A stretch of 64,000 nt of DNA from Ktedonospora formicarum (lineage in GTDB: Bacteria > Chloroflexota > Ktedonobacteria > Ktedonobacterales > Ktedonobacteraceae), in contig NZ_BNJF01000001.1 of assembly GCF_016587355.1 (NCBI RefSeq), positions 2,616,501 through 2,680,500 of the forward strand, written 5' to 3'. The translations under genes and the position numbers were made by a program. Positions within the stretch are counted from its first letter, which is position 1. Each line of letters begins with the position of its first letter. Shown here one piece after another: positions 33,671 through 42,080 of the stretch. Under the pieces are notes generated by a model. It worked only from the letters and a program-made list of their open reading frames with translations, was not told where the DNA came from and ran no database searches.

Positions 33671-35836
33671 ATGAGCCAAACAACTTCGTCCGCTTCAAAC
33701 TCACCTGACACAATTCAACCAGACCTTTATATCAACCGAGAGCTGAGTTGGGTTGAGTTTAATCGCCGTGTCTTCGAGGAAGCTAAAGATACACGCCATC
33801 CCCTTTTAGAACGTGTAAAATTCATATCCATCTTCGAAAACAATCTGGATGAATTTATTATGATCCGCCTGGCCGGCTTAAAGGATCAGATTGCTTCTCG
33901 GGCCGCGCCACGGAGTCCAGATGGGCGTACCGCAGCTCAACAACTCGCAGAAGTACGCCGCAAACTGGCTCCCCTGGTACAGGAGGTACGCCAGTACTGG
34001 CGCCACACATTGTTACCGCTGCTCGCGGACCAACATATTCATATTCTCGACTACGAACAGCTTGACGAACCACAACGGGAAAATCTGCGCGCCTACTTTG
34101 AGCGCGAAGTTTTTCCAGTGCTTACCCCTCTGGCTGTAGACTCGGTCCATCCCTTCCCTCACATCTCTAATCTCAGTCTGAATCTGGCGGTGGTTTTGAC
34201 CGATGCGCTACATGAAGAGGAGCTCTTCGCTCGCGTCAAAATCCCACCCACACTACCACGTCTAGTCCCGGTTCCTCTGACCATAGATGGTCCAGAACAA
34301 ACCGAACAACCCTATGCGGTCTTTGTCTGGATGGAGCAGTTAATCGCAGCACATCTGAGTATGCTCTTCCCCGGTTTTGATGTCTGGGAATCGTATCCCT
34401 TCCGAGTGTTACGCGACGCCGATATTGAGTTACAAGAAGATGATGCCTCCGATTTGATCGAAGTCATTGAGCAAGAGGTTCGCGAACGCCGCTTTGGCAT
34501 GGTAGTGGATCTAGCGGTTAATCCAGCCATGCCACAGCGTATTCGCCAATTACTAATTGATAACCTTGAGATTACACCAAATGATGTAAGCACAATTGAT
34601 GGAACCCTGGGTATGGGTGATGTCATCGAGTTACGCAACCTGGATCGGCCCGAACTCAAGGACATCTCTTTTACCCCGCGCATCCCTGGTTTCGTCAGGC
34701 GTGGGCCAGATCTCTTTACGACGATTAGAAATCACGATGTGCTGCTTCACCATCCCTACGATAGCTTCAGTACAGTGGTCGACTTTATTAACGCTGCCGC
34801 CGATGATCGGGATGTGCTGGCAATCAAGCAAACACTTTATCGTGTTGGACCCAACTCACCAGTCGTCCAGGCACTGTTGCGTGCGGCAGAAAATGGTAAG
34901 CAGGTCGCAGTCCTAGTTGAGCTTAAGGCACGCTTTGATGAGGAAAACAATATCGTCTGGGCGAGAGAACTTGAGCGAGCAGGTGTTCACGTAGTCTATG
35001 GTCTGAAGGGACTAAAAACCCACTCTAAGCTGGCTCTGGTAGTACGCAAAGAGGGTCAGAGTTTGCGCCGCTATGTGCACCTGGGTACTGGCAATTATAA
35101 TGCGACAACAGCCCGAATCTACGAAGATCTGGGCCTATTCACCAGCCATCCTGAGATCTGCGATGATGCGACAATGCTCTTTAATTCGCTAACAGGCTAT
35201 TCGCGTCAATATCGCTATCGGCAATTGCTCGTAGCCCCTCTCGGCCTACGCCGTCACTTTGTAGAGCTCATAGAACGTGAGATCCGCTTGCATGGTGAAT
35301 TCGGCAATGGGCGCTTGATCTTCAAATTTAATTCCTTGACTGATCCGGAAATGATTCAACGGCTCTATAAAGCCTCACAGGCAGGGGTTCAAATCGACCT
35401 GATCATTCGAGGTATATGCTGTTTACGCCCTAATCTGCCTGGTATCAGCGAGAATATTCGCGTGCGTAGTCTTGTAGGGCGTTTCCTTGAGCATAGCCGC
35501 ATCTACTACTTTGGCAATAACGGTAATCCCGAAGTGCTGGTAGGTAGCGCCGATTTGATGCAGCGCAACCTCAATAATAGGGTAGAAGTCCTCTTTCCTA
35601 TTGAGCGTCATTATATGCGCGATGCGGTTTATGAGAACCTGCTCTGCCCAATCCTGGCGGATAACGTGAACGCACATATACTAGATGCGGATGGCACATA
35701 CAAGCATGTACAAATCCAGAACGATGCACAACCCATGGACAGTCAATCCTGGTTTATAAATCATCCTCTTTTCGATCTGGCAGATGAGGATGAGGGGCCC
35801 GATCAAACGATCAGTGCGATCCCTTCATCCGTCTAA
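33671..35836 (+). CDS. ppk1: polyphosphate kinase 1
   Basis: Ppk1 reversibly moves the gamma phosphate of ATP onto inorganic polyphosphate through a phospho-histidine. Domains in order over 721 residues: N (LYINRELSWVEFNRRVFEEA, FISIFENNLDEF), H, C1 and C2. The catalytic His is in VHLGTGNYN (about residue 475) and the conserved Arg/Lys loop reads KQTLYRVG. Length is standard. The -10-like GATACAAT at about 33617 and the ATG at 33671 are plausible. It lies about 10 kb from the pst operon, so phosphate uptake and storage genes share this region, though not an operon. Confidence 0.97.
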   Translation: MSQTTSSASNSPDTIQPDLYINRELSWVEFNRRVFEEAKDTRHPLLERVKFISIFENNLDEFIMIRLAGLKDQIASRAAPRSPDGRTAAQQLAEVRRKLAPLVQEVRQYWRHTLLPLLADQHIHILDYEQLDEPQRENLRAYFEREVFPVLTPLAVDSVHPFPHISNLSLNLAVVLTDALHEEELFARVKIPPTLPRLVPVPLTIDGPEQTEQPYAVFVWMEQLIAAHLSMLFPGFDVWESYPFRVLRDADIELQEDDASDLIEVIEQEVRERRFGMVVDLAVNPAMPQRIRQLLIDNLEITPNDVSTIDGTLGMGDVIELRNLDRPELKDISFTPRIPGFVRRGPDLFTTIRNHDVLLHHPYDSFSTVVDFINAAADDRDVLAIKQTLYRVGPNSPVVQALLRAAENGKQVAVLVELKARFDEENNIVWARELERAGVHVVYGLKGLKTHSKLALVVRKEGQSLRRYVHLGTGNYNATTARIYEDLGLFTSHPEICDDATMLFNSLTGYSRQYRYRQLLVAPLGLRRHFVELIEREIRLHGEFGNGRLIFKFNSLTDPEMIQRLYKASQAGVQIDLIIRGICCLRPNLPGISENIRVRSLVGRFLEHSRIYYFGNNGNPEVLVGSADLMQRNLNNRVEVLFPIERHYMRDAVYENLLCPILADNVNAHILDADGTYKHVQIQNDAQPMDSQSWFINHPLFDLADEDEGPDQTISAIPSSV

Positions 35837-35871
35837 TGGAGCGTTGGCGCCCCTTAAGCGCCAGACCATTT

Positions 35872-35920
35872 GATAAGTGTTGTATAGATGGCAGCCTGTA
35901 CCACCTATACAACACTTATC
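35872..35920. terminator. 20-bp-stem hairpin between ppk1 and the acetyltransferase
   Basis: Arms 35872-35891 and 35901-35920 pair at 19 of 20 positions. The right arm includes the stop codon and last bases of the convergent acetyltransferase gene (stop at 35916-35918), a second case of overlap between hairpin and coding end. Confidence 0.8.
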
Positions 35921-36380
35921 CGAACCTGACCATAAGTACATGGGGGCCAATGGGCGGCACTTCAAAGATTTCGCCCTGACGCTGAAAACCATAGCGGCGG
36001 TAGAACCCCTCGACATTAGCGCGTCCATTACACCACACCTCAATCTCTTTCTCCGTTGAGGTCTGCATTCGGGCATGATTTAGCAATGTTTGCAGAATGG
36101 CCCCGCCACATCCGGAACCACGAGCTTCAGAAGATACAGCCATGCCACGTATACGCCAGCCGATACGTCCCGCAACCTCCTCGCGATCTTCGCGAAAAAT
36201 GGTTCCCACTCCTACCAATCGTCCATTCAAGTAACAACCTGCATGCAACGTTTGAGCTTGTTTATCCTCAGGATAGGCACAATCCGCCAACATTTGCATA
36301 GGGCGCAGGACACTATGCCGCAAATGATATGTTTCTTCTGGTTTGATGGAACTCATTTCCAATGCTGCATGCATACTCAT
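35916..36380 (-). CDS. GNAT-family N-acetyltransferase
   Basis: A GCN5-related acetyltransferase that moves acetyl from acetyl-CoA to an amine; substrate unknown. Of 154 residues, the core shows IRGMAVSSEARGSGCGGAIL (motif A, acetyl-CoA loop of R.G.G.G type) and VEGFYRRYGFQRQGEIF (motif B). ATG 36380 is chosen because AGAGG lies six bases upstream; a frame running further upstream overlaps the hydrolase gene and is not real. The pattern recalls ElaA/YitI-type acetyltransferases. Confidence 0.88.
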   Translation of the reverse strand: MSMHAALEMSSIKPEETYHLRHSVLRPMQMLADCAYPEDKQAQTLHAGCYLNGRLVGVGTIFREDREEVAGRIGWRIRGMAVSSEARGSGCGGAILQTLLNHARMQTSTEKEIEVWCNGRANVEGFYRRYGFQRQGEIFEVPPIGPHVLMVRFG

Positions 36381-36413
36381 AAATACCTCTCTACTGGCTT
36401 CACCAGGCAAAAG

Positions 36414-36460
36414 ACGCGCATGCCACTCACAAGGATAAATCTTGTAAATGGCATGCGCGT
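36414..36460 (-). terminator. hairpin after the hydrolase gene
   Basis: A 12-bp stem (acgcgcatgcca/tggcatgcgcgt) with inner pairing separates the hydrolase and acetyltransferase genes, which point the same way. Confidence 0.7.
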
Positions 36461-36480
36461 CACTTAAATATTGTGCTCGC

Positions 36481-37140
36481 TTACACGCTATGCGAGGGTT
36501 GGGGTAGCGTCGATACAAAGTTAGCAATGATAGCCTGCACCTCCTCCAGACGCCCCTGGAAGAAGTGGTCAGCATCCTCAACAGTAACAATCCGTTTAGG
36601 AGCTGGAACCTGTTCAAACCAACTGACAGCATCCTCATAGGGTGCTTGCTCATCCTTCGTACCGTGAATAAACAATTTGGGTTTATGGCAGCCTTTAAGC
36701 GGATTGCCTTTGCTAAACCAGCGTGCGGGAACCCCAAGGCCAATCATCGCCTGCACACGGTCATCAATGGCAGCTACTTTTAAAGCGACAAAGGCTCCAA
36801 ACGAGAAACCTCCCAGAATGACTGGCACACCAGGATATTTCCGGCTCATGAAGTCCAGCGCATACCGCACATCATCCATTTCGCCACGCCCATCATCATA
36901 GCTTCCTGTGCTGTGGCCCACGCCTCGAAAATTAAAACGGAGCGAGGGGACACCACTCATCTGCATAATTTGCGCCGCTTTAAAAACAACTTTATTATGC
37001 ATGGTTCCACCATAAAGAGGATGCGGATGACAAATAATGCTGACGTAGGCGGGCTTAGAATCTTCATCTACAGGTTTGTGAATCGCCTCCAGATGACCGC
37101 TTGGCGTTTGTATATTAACATGTAAGATCTGATTTGCCAT
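36481..37140 (-). CDS. alpha/beta-hydrolase (COG2945-like)
   Basis: A 219-residue cytoplasmic alpha/beta-hydrolase with the typical dienelactone-hydrolase-like start (CHPHPLYGGTMHNKVV), FNFRGVG.S.G, the nucleophile elbow GFSFGA, the Asp loop HGTKDEQAP and the catalytic His in DADHFF. Substrate unknown. ATG 37140 is preferred; a TTG six codons upstream lies in the ribosome-binding site GGAAGAAG. It leads the leftward pair with the acetyltransferase. Confidence 0.9.
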   Translation of the reverse strand: MANQILHVNIQTPSGHLEAIHKPVDEDSKPAYVSIICHPHPLYGGTMHNKVVFKAAQIMQMSGVPSLRFNFRGVGHSTGSYDDGRGEMDDVRYALDFMSRKYPGVPVILGGFSFGAFVALKVAAIDDRVQAMIGLGVPARWFSKGNPLKGCHKPKLFIHGTKDEQAPYEDAVSWFEQVPAPKRIVTVEDADHFFQGRLEEVQAIIANFVSTLPQPSHSV

Positions 37141-37410
37141 GTAAATCACTTCTTCCAATATAGTTAGTTTTCAGCTTTTTGATCTGTATAAACGCCTAGC
37201 TGGGGTGATTTGTGGTGCATCCTCGCCCAATTAATCCCCCTACACTCTTGAGACCGTTCTCCTGCCTTGATAGTATCACATAATCCCATGCCTCACCAGT
37301 ACAAAAGGTTAGCGTACCAGAGCAATGAAAAAGCTGATGGATGAACTTACCAATGCAGAGCATGCATAAATGCTAGCACATATATTACTAGCATTCAGTG
37401 TCTATACTGC

Positions 37411-37436
37411 ACGTATATACGTATACACACGTATAC
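37411..37436. repeat. palindrome cluster upstream of the thymidylate-kinase-like pair
   Basis: The palindrome ACGTATATACGT (37411-37422) is followed by GTATAC at 37421-37426 and again at 37431-37436. It lies just after a TATACT -10-like box (37403-37408), about 90 bp before the first kinase-like gene, where a repressor could bind. Confidence 0.4.
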
Positions 37437-37524
37437 AAAAAGGCTCTCCTGGTTTTGCGATATCTGTCTTTGGGGCTGGTATCTGGTCTTAATAATATAT
37501 TGCAGATAACGAGAAGGACATTCT

Positions 37525-38289
37525 ATGGAGACGTATGGCTCACATCACTTTCCTGGCAAACTGTTCGTAGTCGAAGGAGTTGATGGTTCGGGGAAGAGCA
37601 CACAGATTGCATTGCTACGTCAATGGTTGATAAGTCAGGGATATACCGTCTTCTTCAGTGAATGGAATTCATCTCCCCTGGTCAAGAGAACCACCGCACG
37701 TGGTAAGAAGAAACAAATCCTTTCGCCTACAACATTCAGTCTGATCCATGCCACTGATTTCGCAGATCGCACTGAGCATGATATTATCCCCCCACTTAAA
37801 GCGGGTGCGATTGTGCTCGCCGACCGCTACATCTATACAGCTTTCGCTCGGGACGCAGCCCGCAATGTTAATCGTTCCTGGGTACGCGAGCTCTATCGCT
37901 TCGCGGTCAGACCAACATTAGCATTTTATTATCGCGTGCCATTAGAGCTCTCCTTGCGCCGTATCATGAATGCGCGCCCACAATTGAAATATTATGAAGC
38001 GGGTATGGACTTGGAATTAAGCACTAATATCTTCGAGAGCTTTAAACTCTTTCAGCATCGGGTGGTACAGGAGTATGAAGCAATGATAAATGAGTTTCAT
38101 TTGACGGTTATGGACGCTACCCTTCCTATTCCTGAGCAACAGCGTCGCATGCGTGAACTGGTACTTCCTTATCTTGAAGGCGTGCGCAGTACCACTAGAT
38201 CTATTCAATCTCCTCTCACCTCGCATCTGGAACATACAGAATGGAAAAAGTTTATCCCAACGCCCAATAATGAGCAGGCTCCGGCTTAG
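37525..38289 (+). CDS. thymidylate kinase-like protein, canonical P-loop
   Basis: Thymidylate kinase phosphorylates dTMP to dTDP. This 254-residue protein has Walker A EGVDGSGKST (K24), the DRYIYT motif that contacts the nucleotide in place of the usual DRY, and the P-loop kinase fold. The C-terminal 50 residues are extra. The usual LID arginines are hard to place, and the acceptor-site sequence FSLIHATDFADR differs from standard Tmk (L.FAADR), so the substrate may not be dTMP. AGAAGGA precedes the ATG. A paralogue follows 98 bp downstream. Confidence 0.8.
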   Translation: METYGSHHFPGKLFVVEGVDGSGKSTQIALLRQWLISQGYTVFFSEWNSSPLVKRTTARGKKKQILSPTTFSLIHATDFADRTEHDIIPPLKAGAIVLADRYIYTAFARDAARNVNRSWVRELYRFAVRPTLAFYYRVPLELSLRRIMNARPQLKYYEAGMDLELSTNIFESFKLFQHRVVQEYEAMINEFHLTVMDATLPIPEQQRRMRELVLPYLEGVRSTTRSIQSPLTSHLEHTEWKKFIPTPNNEQAPA

Positions 38290-38387
38290 TCCAAACAAGT
38301 GTAGCTCTTGCTTTTCAGTTCGCCCACCACAAAAGTAGTCAAGAAATTCCATCCCTAAAGCTTATTTTTGAGGAGAAACATACACCG

Positions 38388-39083
38388 ATGACTCGTCCAC
38401 ATTGCTATGGCATTGATACACTGGACCTGCAAGTAGTCGAAGAGTTCCTTCCAGGTCGGCTGATTGTGCTTGAAGGGACCGATGGAGTAGGCCGAACGAC
38501 CCAGATCCAGCTTCTCCGTCCCTGGCTTGAAAGTCTGGGCTACGCAGTCATTGATACTGAAATGACGCATTCTATACTCGCTGGGGAGGGTATTAAGGAG
38601 GCCAAGGCCGGGCACGCACTGGGCCCAATCACAATGCAGCTATTCTACGCGACCGACTTCGTGGATCGCCTGGAACAGCAAGTACTTCCTGCGCTACGGG
38701 CAGGCTTTATTGTTTTGATTGACCGCTACATCTATACCCTGATGGCTCGTGCACTGGTACGTGGAGCGGATGCTGGATGGCTAAAATCGATTTATGGCCT
38801 GGCTCTGAAGCCAGATGCAATCTTTTATTTACATCTGGGTATAGAGGACCTGATCCCGCGCGTCCTTCAACGCGGTGGTTTTAATTACTGGGAATCTGGC
38901 ATGGACATGCGCCTGGGTCCAGATCTATATGAGAGTTTTGTGATCTACCAGAAGCGCATCTTGCATGAATTTGAGCAAATGTCTAGAGTGTATCAATTCC
39001 ATGTTATTGATGCCCGGCTTCAAGTAGAAGAGATATGCGCACTACTAAAACATGAAATTCATTCGCTTCTAGCTAATAACTGA
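38388..39083 (+). CDS. thymidylate kinase-like paralogue with altered Walker A
   Basis: A 231-residue paralogue of the upstream gene, sharing TDF.DR, DRYIYT, and a matching C-terminal segment (W/YE.GMD..L....YESF...Q...HE). Its P-loop reads GTDGVGRTT: the ATP-binding lysine is Arg36. This change usually lowers or abolishes phosphate transfer, so it may be regulatory, form a heteromer with the first copy, or use another mechanism. GAGGAG lies 13 bases before the ATG. The tandem arrangement suggests an old duplication with one copy diverging. Confidence 0.75.
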   Translation: MTRPHCYGIDTLDLQVVEEFLPGRLIVLEGTDGVGRTTQIQLLRPWLESLGYAVIDTEMTHSILAGEGIKEAKAGHALGPITMQLFYATDFVDRLEQQVLPALRAGFIVLIDRYIYTLMARALVRGADAGWLKSIYGLALKPDAIFYLHLGIEDLIPRVLQRGGFNYWESGMDMRLGPDLYESFVIYQKRILHEFEQMSRVYQFHVIDARLQVEEICALLKHEIHSLLANN

Positions 39084-39194
39084 AGCACACTTTCCGCTCT
39101 ATAAAGATGAGGAATCAAAATTGCTCGGGTTTATAAACAGGAAGTATGTGCATAATGCGCTACTAGAGAATACGTACTATGTACACTAAGTTAC

Positions 39195-39223
39195 TTGTAT
39201 CCTGTTGTAGGACGTGCTATACT
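39195..39223 (+). promoter_or_regulatory. promoter of a short transcript upstream of mgtE
   Basis: TTGTAT (39195-39200), 17 bp, TATACT (39218-39223). Transcription would begin near 39230 and include the hairpin, the small frame at 39367 and possibly mgtE. Confidence 0.6.
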
Positions 39224-39302
39224 CAGAACGGAGACAAATCTCACAACGAACAAATTTTTGCATACCCACGATCATCGCGATTACTCCGCTTCTGTCCCTA
39301 TT

Positions 39303-39322
39303 GAGCACCTGGGTTGGTGCTC
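39303..39322 (+). ncRNA. leader hairpin upstream of the small frame
   Basis: GAGCACC and GGTGCTC (39303-39309, 39316-39322) form a 7-bp stem in the presumed leader RNA. Its function is unknown. Confidence 0.4.
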
Positions 39323-39366
39323 CCGGAGTATTACGCCTGATTGTCCGGGCAAAGGAGGTGAGGGAC

Positions 39367-39486
39367 ATGGACGCTGGCCCTAGTTCTAGTCATAGTACTA
39401 GCAACGACAGGTCTTCATTGAACCTGTCAACAGGAGTGCTCTGCTCCTCATCGAGTTACCGGACGTGGTTTGCGCCTTCTACGTAA
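39367..39486 (+). CDS. possible 39-residue leader peptide upstream of mgtE
   Basis: The ATG at 39367 has the best Shine-Dalgarno sequence in the area (AAAGGAGGTG, eight bases upstream). The product is 39 residues, one third of them Ser, with no hydrophobic helix; it ends WFAPST. Inside the frame, GACAGGT/ACCTGTC and AGGAG/CTCCT hairpins can form. It could be a leader peptide that controls the downstream mgtE by translation-linked attenuation, or a free small protein. No family is recognised, and the gap to mgtE (509 bp) is long for an attenuator. Confidence 0.4.
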   Translation: MDAGPSSSHSTSNDRSSLNLSTGVLCSSSSYRTWFAPST

Positions 39487-39995
39487 ATTCAGGTCTTCTA
39501 CGAAAACCAGCACCGCGATTGCTCAAGCGCTCAGGTTTTCGGTCAGGAATAAAGTTAATCATCTATCACCGCATCCTTACTCGATGAGTGAAACACCTGG
39601 ATATCCCCCTTGCACAGTCGCAATGTAGCCAGGATATTGAGTAGGGATCACCCCTCCATTGCCAGTATGTCCTTTGCTGCTCAGCAGCATCCCCCTATGT
39701 CTTTTAAAGCTCTGTTTACAGTAGAGTGTACGGGTGCATGTAGTTCCATTGAGGAATCATACTAGCCCCTATCCAAACACGCCTCTTGTAACAGACAGAC
39801 CTGCGCATGGCTTGTATATCATCCGCCAGTGTGTCACCTATGGGTGGGCAACACACAAATGAGCATCTTTATCAGTCGCCATGTCGCAACCAGACAACAG
39901 TAATCTCATGCTTTAAAGAGAGAAGGACCTCCACATCGCACACCTTATGTGGCTATGTGGCTATGTATTACTGACTGTCGAAAGGCGGTGATTTC
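39487..39995 (+). other. long untranslated stretch before mgtE
   Basis: About 510 bp with no gene. I looked for an M-box (Mg2+) riboswitch and did not find its conserved segments. A TGCTGC-TCA-GCAGCA hairpin lies near 39677-39691, and a tandem 8-bp repeat (tatgtggc twice) at about 39946-39961, just before the mgtE ribosome-binding site. Confidence 0.4.
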
Positions 39996-41936
39996 ATGAT
40001 TTTTCTTAGCGATCTGCTTCGGCGCACTATTGTCGATCTTAATCAACAGCGTGTTGGTGCTGTACGCGATGTTTGTGTCTCCCTCGATGAGACTTTCCCA
40101 GTGGTAACCGCGCTTGTCATTCACCAAGGCGCGAGCGAGATGATGATTCCCTGGTCCCAGGTGCATACGGTAGAAGGGCCAGTGGTCCGTTTAAGTGTGG
40201 CAAAAGAGCAAATTACACCTTATATCCCCCACAGTGAAGAGCTTCTTTTAAAAAGAGACATTTTAGATAAGCAGATTGTCGATACCCAAGGCTTTCGCGT
40301 CGTCAAAGTTAATGATCTCAAGTTAGCACAGATTAAACATACAGCACGCCTAGTTGGCGTTGATATTAGTCTGAGCGGGCTTCTTCGTCGCCTGGGTCTT
40401 CAAGCGACAATGGATCGCCTCAGCCGGGTTGTACCTTTACAGTTACCAGAGCGCACTATTACCTGGAACTATGTTGAGCCAATTCAGGTGGTAGGTGCCC
40501 ATACCGGACAACTGGCGTTGGCTGGCTCCGTTGGAACAGCAGCAACGGTTGGCGCGGTTGGGGTTGTTCCGAAGCTGCAACTCAATGTCAGCCACAATAA
40601 GCTAACAGATCTGCATCCCGCCGATATCGCCGACATTCTCGAACAGTTGGACGTCGAAGAGGCCGGTGCAATGCTGGGGCGCCTGGATATGGAGACTGCC
40701 GCTGATACTCTGAACGAGGTTGAGTATCCATTGCAGGGCGAACTGATCAATGAGCTCAATCCAGAACATGCCTCTGACCTCTTGGAACGATTAGCACCCG
40801 ATGATGCCGCTGATATACTGGCTGATCTACCGCATGATGATGCCGAGCACCTACTTAATCTGATGCCAGCCGAGGAATCACAACCAATTCGTGACCTCCT
40901 CCGTTATGGAAATGAAACGGCAGGCGGCATTATGACGCCTGAATACCTGGCGCTTTCCGAGGAGTCGACCGTAGAGGATGCCCTGACGTATCTACGCCAG
41001 CATTCAGAGCACCTGGAAATGGTTTACTATCTCTACGTTATTGATGAGGAACACCATCTTAAAGGTGTAGTCTCACTACGCCAGCTTGTAGTTTCCAGCC
41101 CCGAGACCCACATAGCCGACCTCAATGATTCGGATGTTATTCGTGTACGAGTCGATGCCGACCAGGAGGAAGTGGCAAAGGTGATTGCCAAATATGACCT
41201 GCTTGGCGTCCCTGTCGTGGATGAGGATGATCGCCTTGTCGGAATTGTAACGGTTGACGATGTGATCGATGTGATTCATGAGGAACAGGCGGAGGATCTC
41301 TCGGACATTGTAGGCGCTGACGTTGAGGAGGCTGAAGATGAAGAGCGTTTCTCGTTCAAAATCGCGGCCCGTCGCTCAATCTGGCCTTCTGTCAACGTGC
41401 TAGCTGGCTTCGTTCTGGCTCTGGTATTGACCCAGGCTTTCGCGCCACTCCTGACCCAGGCGCCAACTCTGGTCAGTTTGGTTGGCGCGGTCAGTGCACA
41501 CCAGTCTTCTCTAGCGCTTGGAGGGCTCTTTTGCTTGATTCCTATGCTGCTCCTGACCAGTGGTAGTGTGAGCTCACAAGCTTTGGGTATTGCTGGCTGG
41601 AATCTGCGTAGTACGCGGGGGCAAGATCTCTGGAAGACGATTCTCCGCGAGTTACTCATGGGTACCTTTGGAGGTATTGTTGTGAGTCTCCTGGTAGGGC
41701 TTGCGACCTTTATCCTCTTCCGATCAACTTCTCTAAGCCTGATATCGGCGCTTGGCTTTGGTTTCGCTCAACTTATCGCCTACTTCTGCGGATTGGGACT
41801 GCCTAACCTGCTTCAAAGGCTACATTTGAGAGGAAGCCTGATTACCGCTCCATTGCTTGATCCAGTCATCGCGGTTGTGAGTCTGAGCACCTTTCTAGGT
41901 ATTACAATGATGCTGCTTAACCGTATCGTGTTCTAA
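39996..41936 (+). CDS. mgtE: MgtE-family magnesium transporter with N-terminal PRC-barrel domain
   Basis: MgtE is a Mg2+-gated Mg2+ channel. This 646-residue protein starts with a PRC-barrel region of about 190 residues (DLLRRTIVDLNQQRVGAVRDV, then ILDKQIVDTQGFRVVKVNDL), not present in the classical enzyme (about 450). It continues with the MgtE N domain (LHPADIADILEQLD, L.PDDAADIL), a CBS pair (TPEYLAL to DVIDVIHEEQAED) and five membrane helices with the ALGGLFCLIPMLLLTSG and LLDPVIAVVSL segments. An AAAGGCGG site precedes the ATG. It may be controlled by the leader described upstream. Confidence 0.95.
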   Translation: MIFLSDLLRRTIVDLNQQRVGAVRDVCVSLDETFPVVTALVIHQGASEMMIPWSQVHTVEGPVVRLSVAKEQITPYIPHSEELLLKRDILDKQIVDTQGFRVVKVNDLKLAQIKHTARLVGVDISLSGLLRRLGLQATMDRLSRVVPLQLPERTITWNYVEPIQVVGAHTGQLALAGSVGTAATVGAVGVVPKLQLNVSHNKLTDLHPADIADILEQLDVEEAGAMLGRLDMETAADTLNEVEYPLQGELINELNPEHASDLLERLAPDDAADILADLPHDDAEHLLNLMPAEESQPIRDLLRYGNETAGGIMTPEYLALSEESTVEDALTYLRQHSEHLEMVYYLYVIDEEHHLKGVVSLRQLVVSSPETHIADLNDSDVIRVRVDADQEEVAKVIAKYDLLGVPVVDEDDRLVGIVTVDDVIDVIHEEQAEDLSDIVGADVEEAEDEERFSFKIAARRSIWPSVNVLAGFVLALVLTQAFAPLLTQAPTLVSLVGAVSAHQSSLALGGLFCLIPMLLLTSGSVSSQALGIAGWNLRSTRGQDLWKTILRELLMGTFGGIVVSLLVGLATFILFRSTSLSLISALGFGFAQLIAYFCGLGLPNLLQRLHLRGSLITAPLLDPVIAVVSLSTFLGITMMLLNRIVF

Positions 41937-41982
41937 CAATAAAGCAGAGGTCAATTCAAAACATAATGACTCCATATAAACC

Positions 41983-42032
41983 AAAGCGCTGAGACCAGTA
42001 GCCATTTCAACATAGGCAGGTCTCAGCGCTTT
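41983..42032. terminator. 14-bp-stem terminator after mgtE
   Basis: aaagcgctgagacc pairs with its complement at 42019-42032, followed by a T-rich stretch and a second small hairpin (ttttggc/gccaaaa, 42038-42056). It separates mgtE from the convergent phosphatase gene. Confidence 0.8.
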
Positions 42033-42080
42033 CTGTTTTTGGCTTCGCTGCCAAAACTCTGAATTTACGGGCGTCTCTAT

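Noticed and set aside
33363..33713. Leftward 116-residue frame upstream of ppk1
   Set aside because: No ribosome-binding site, no recognisable family, biased toward random composition, and it overlaps the ppk1 promoter and start.
35916..36743. Acetyltransferase read from a start at 36743 (275 residues)
   Set aside because: The first 120 residues overlap the hydrolase gene and look random; ATG 36380 has a good ribosome-binding site.
39487..39995. M-box (Mg2+) riboswitch before mgtE
   Set aside because: None of the conserved M-box segments can be found; only small hairpins are present.
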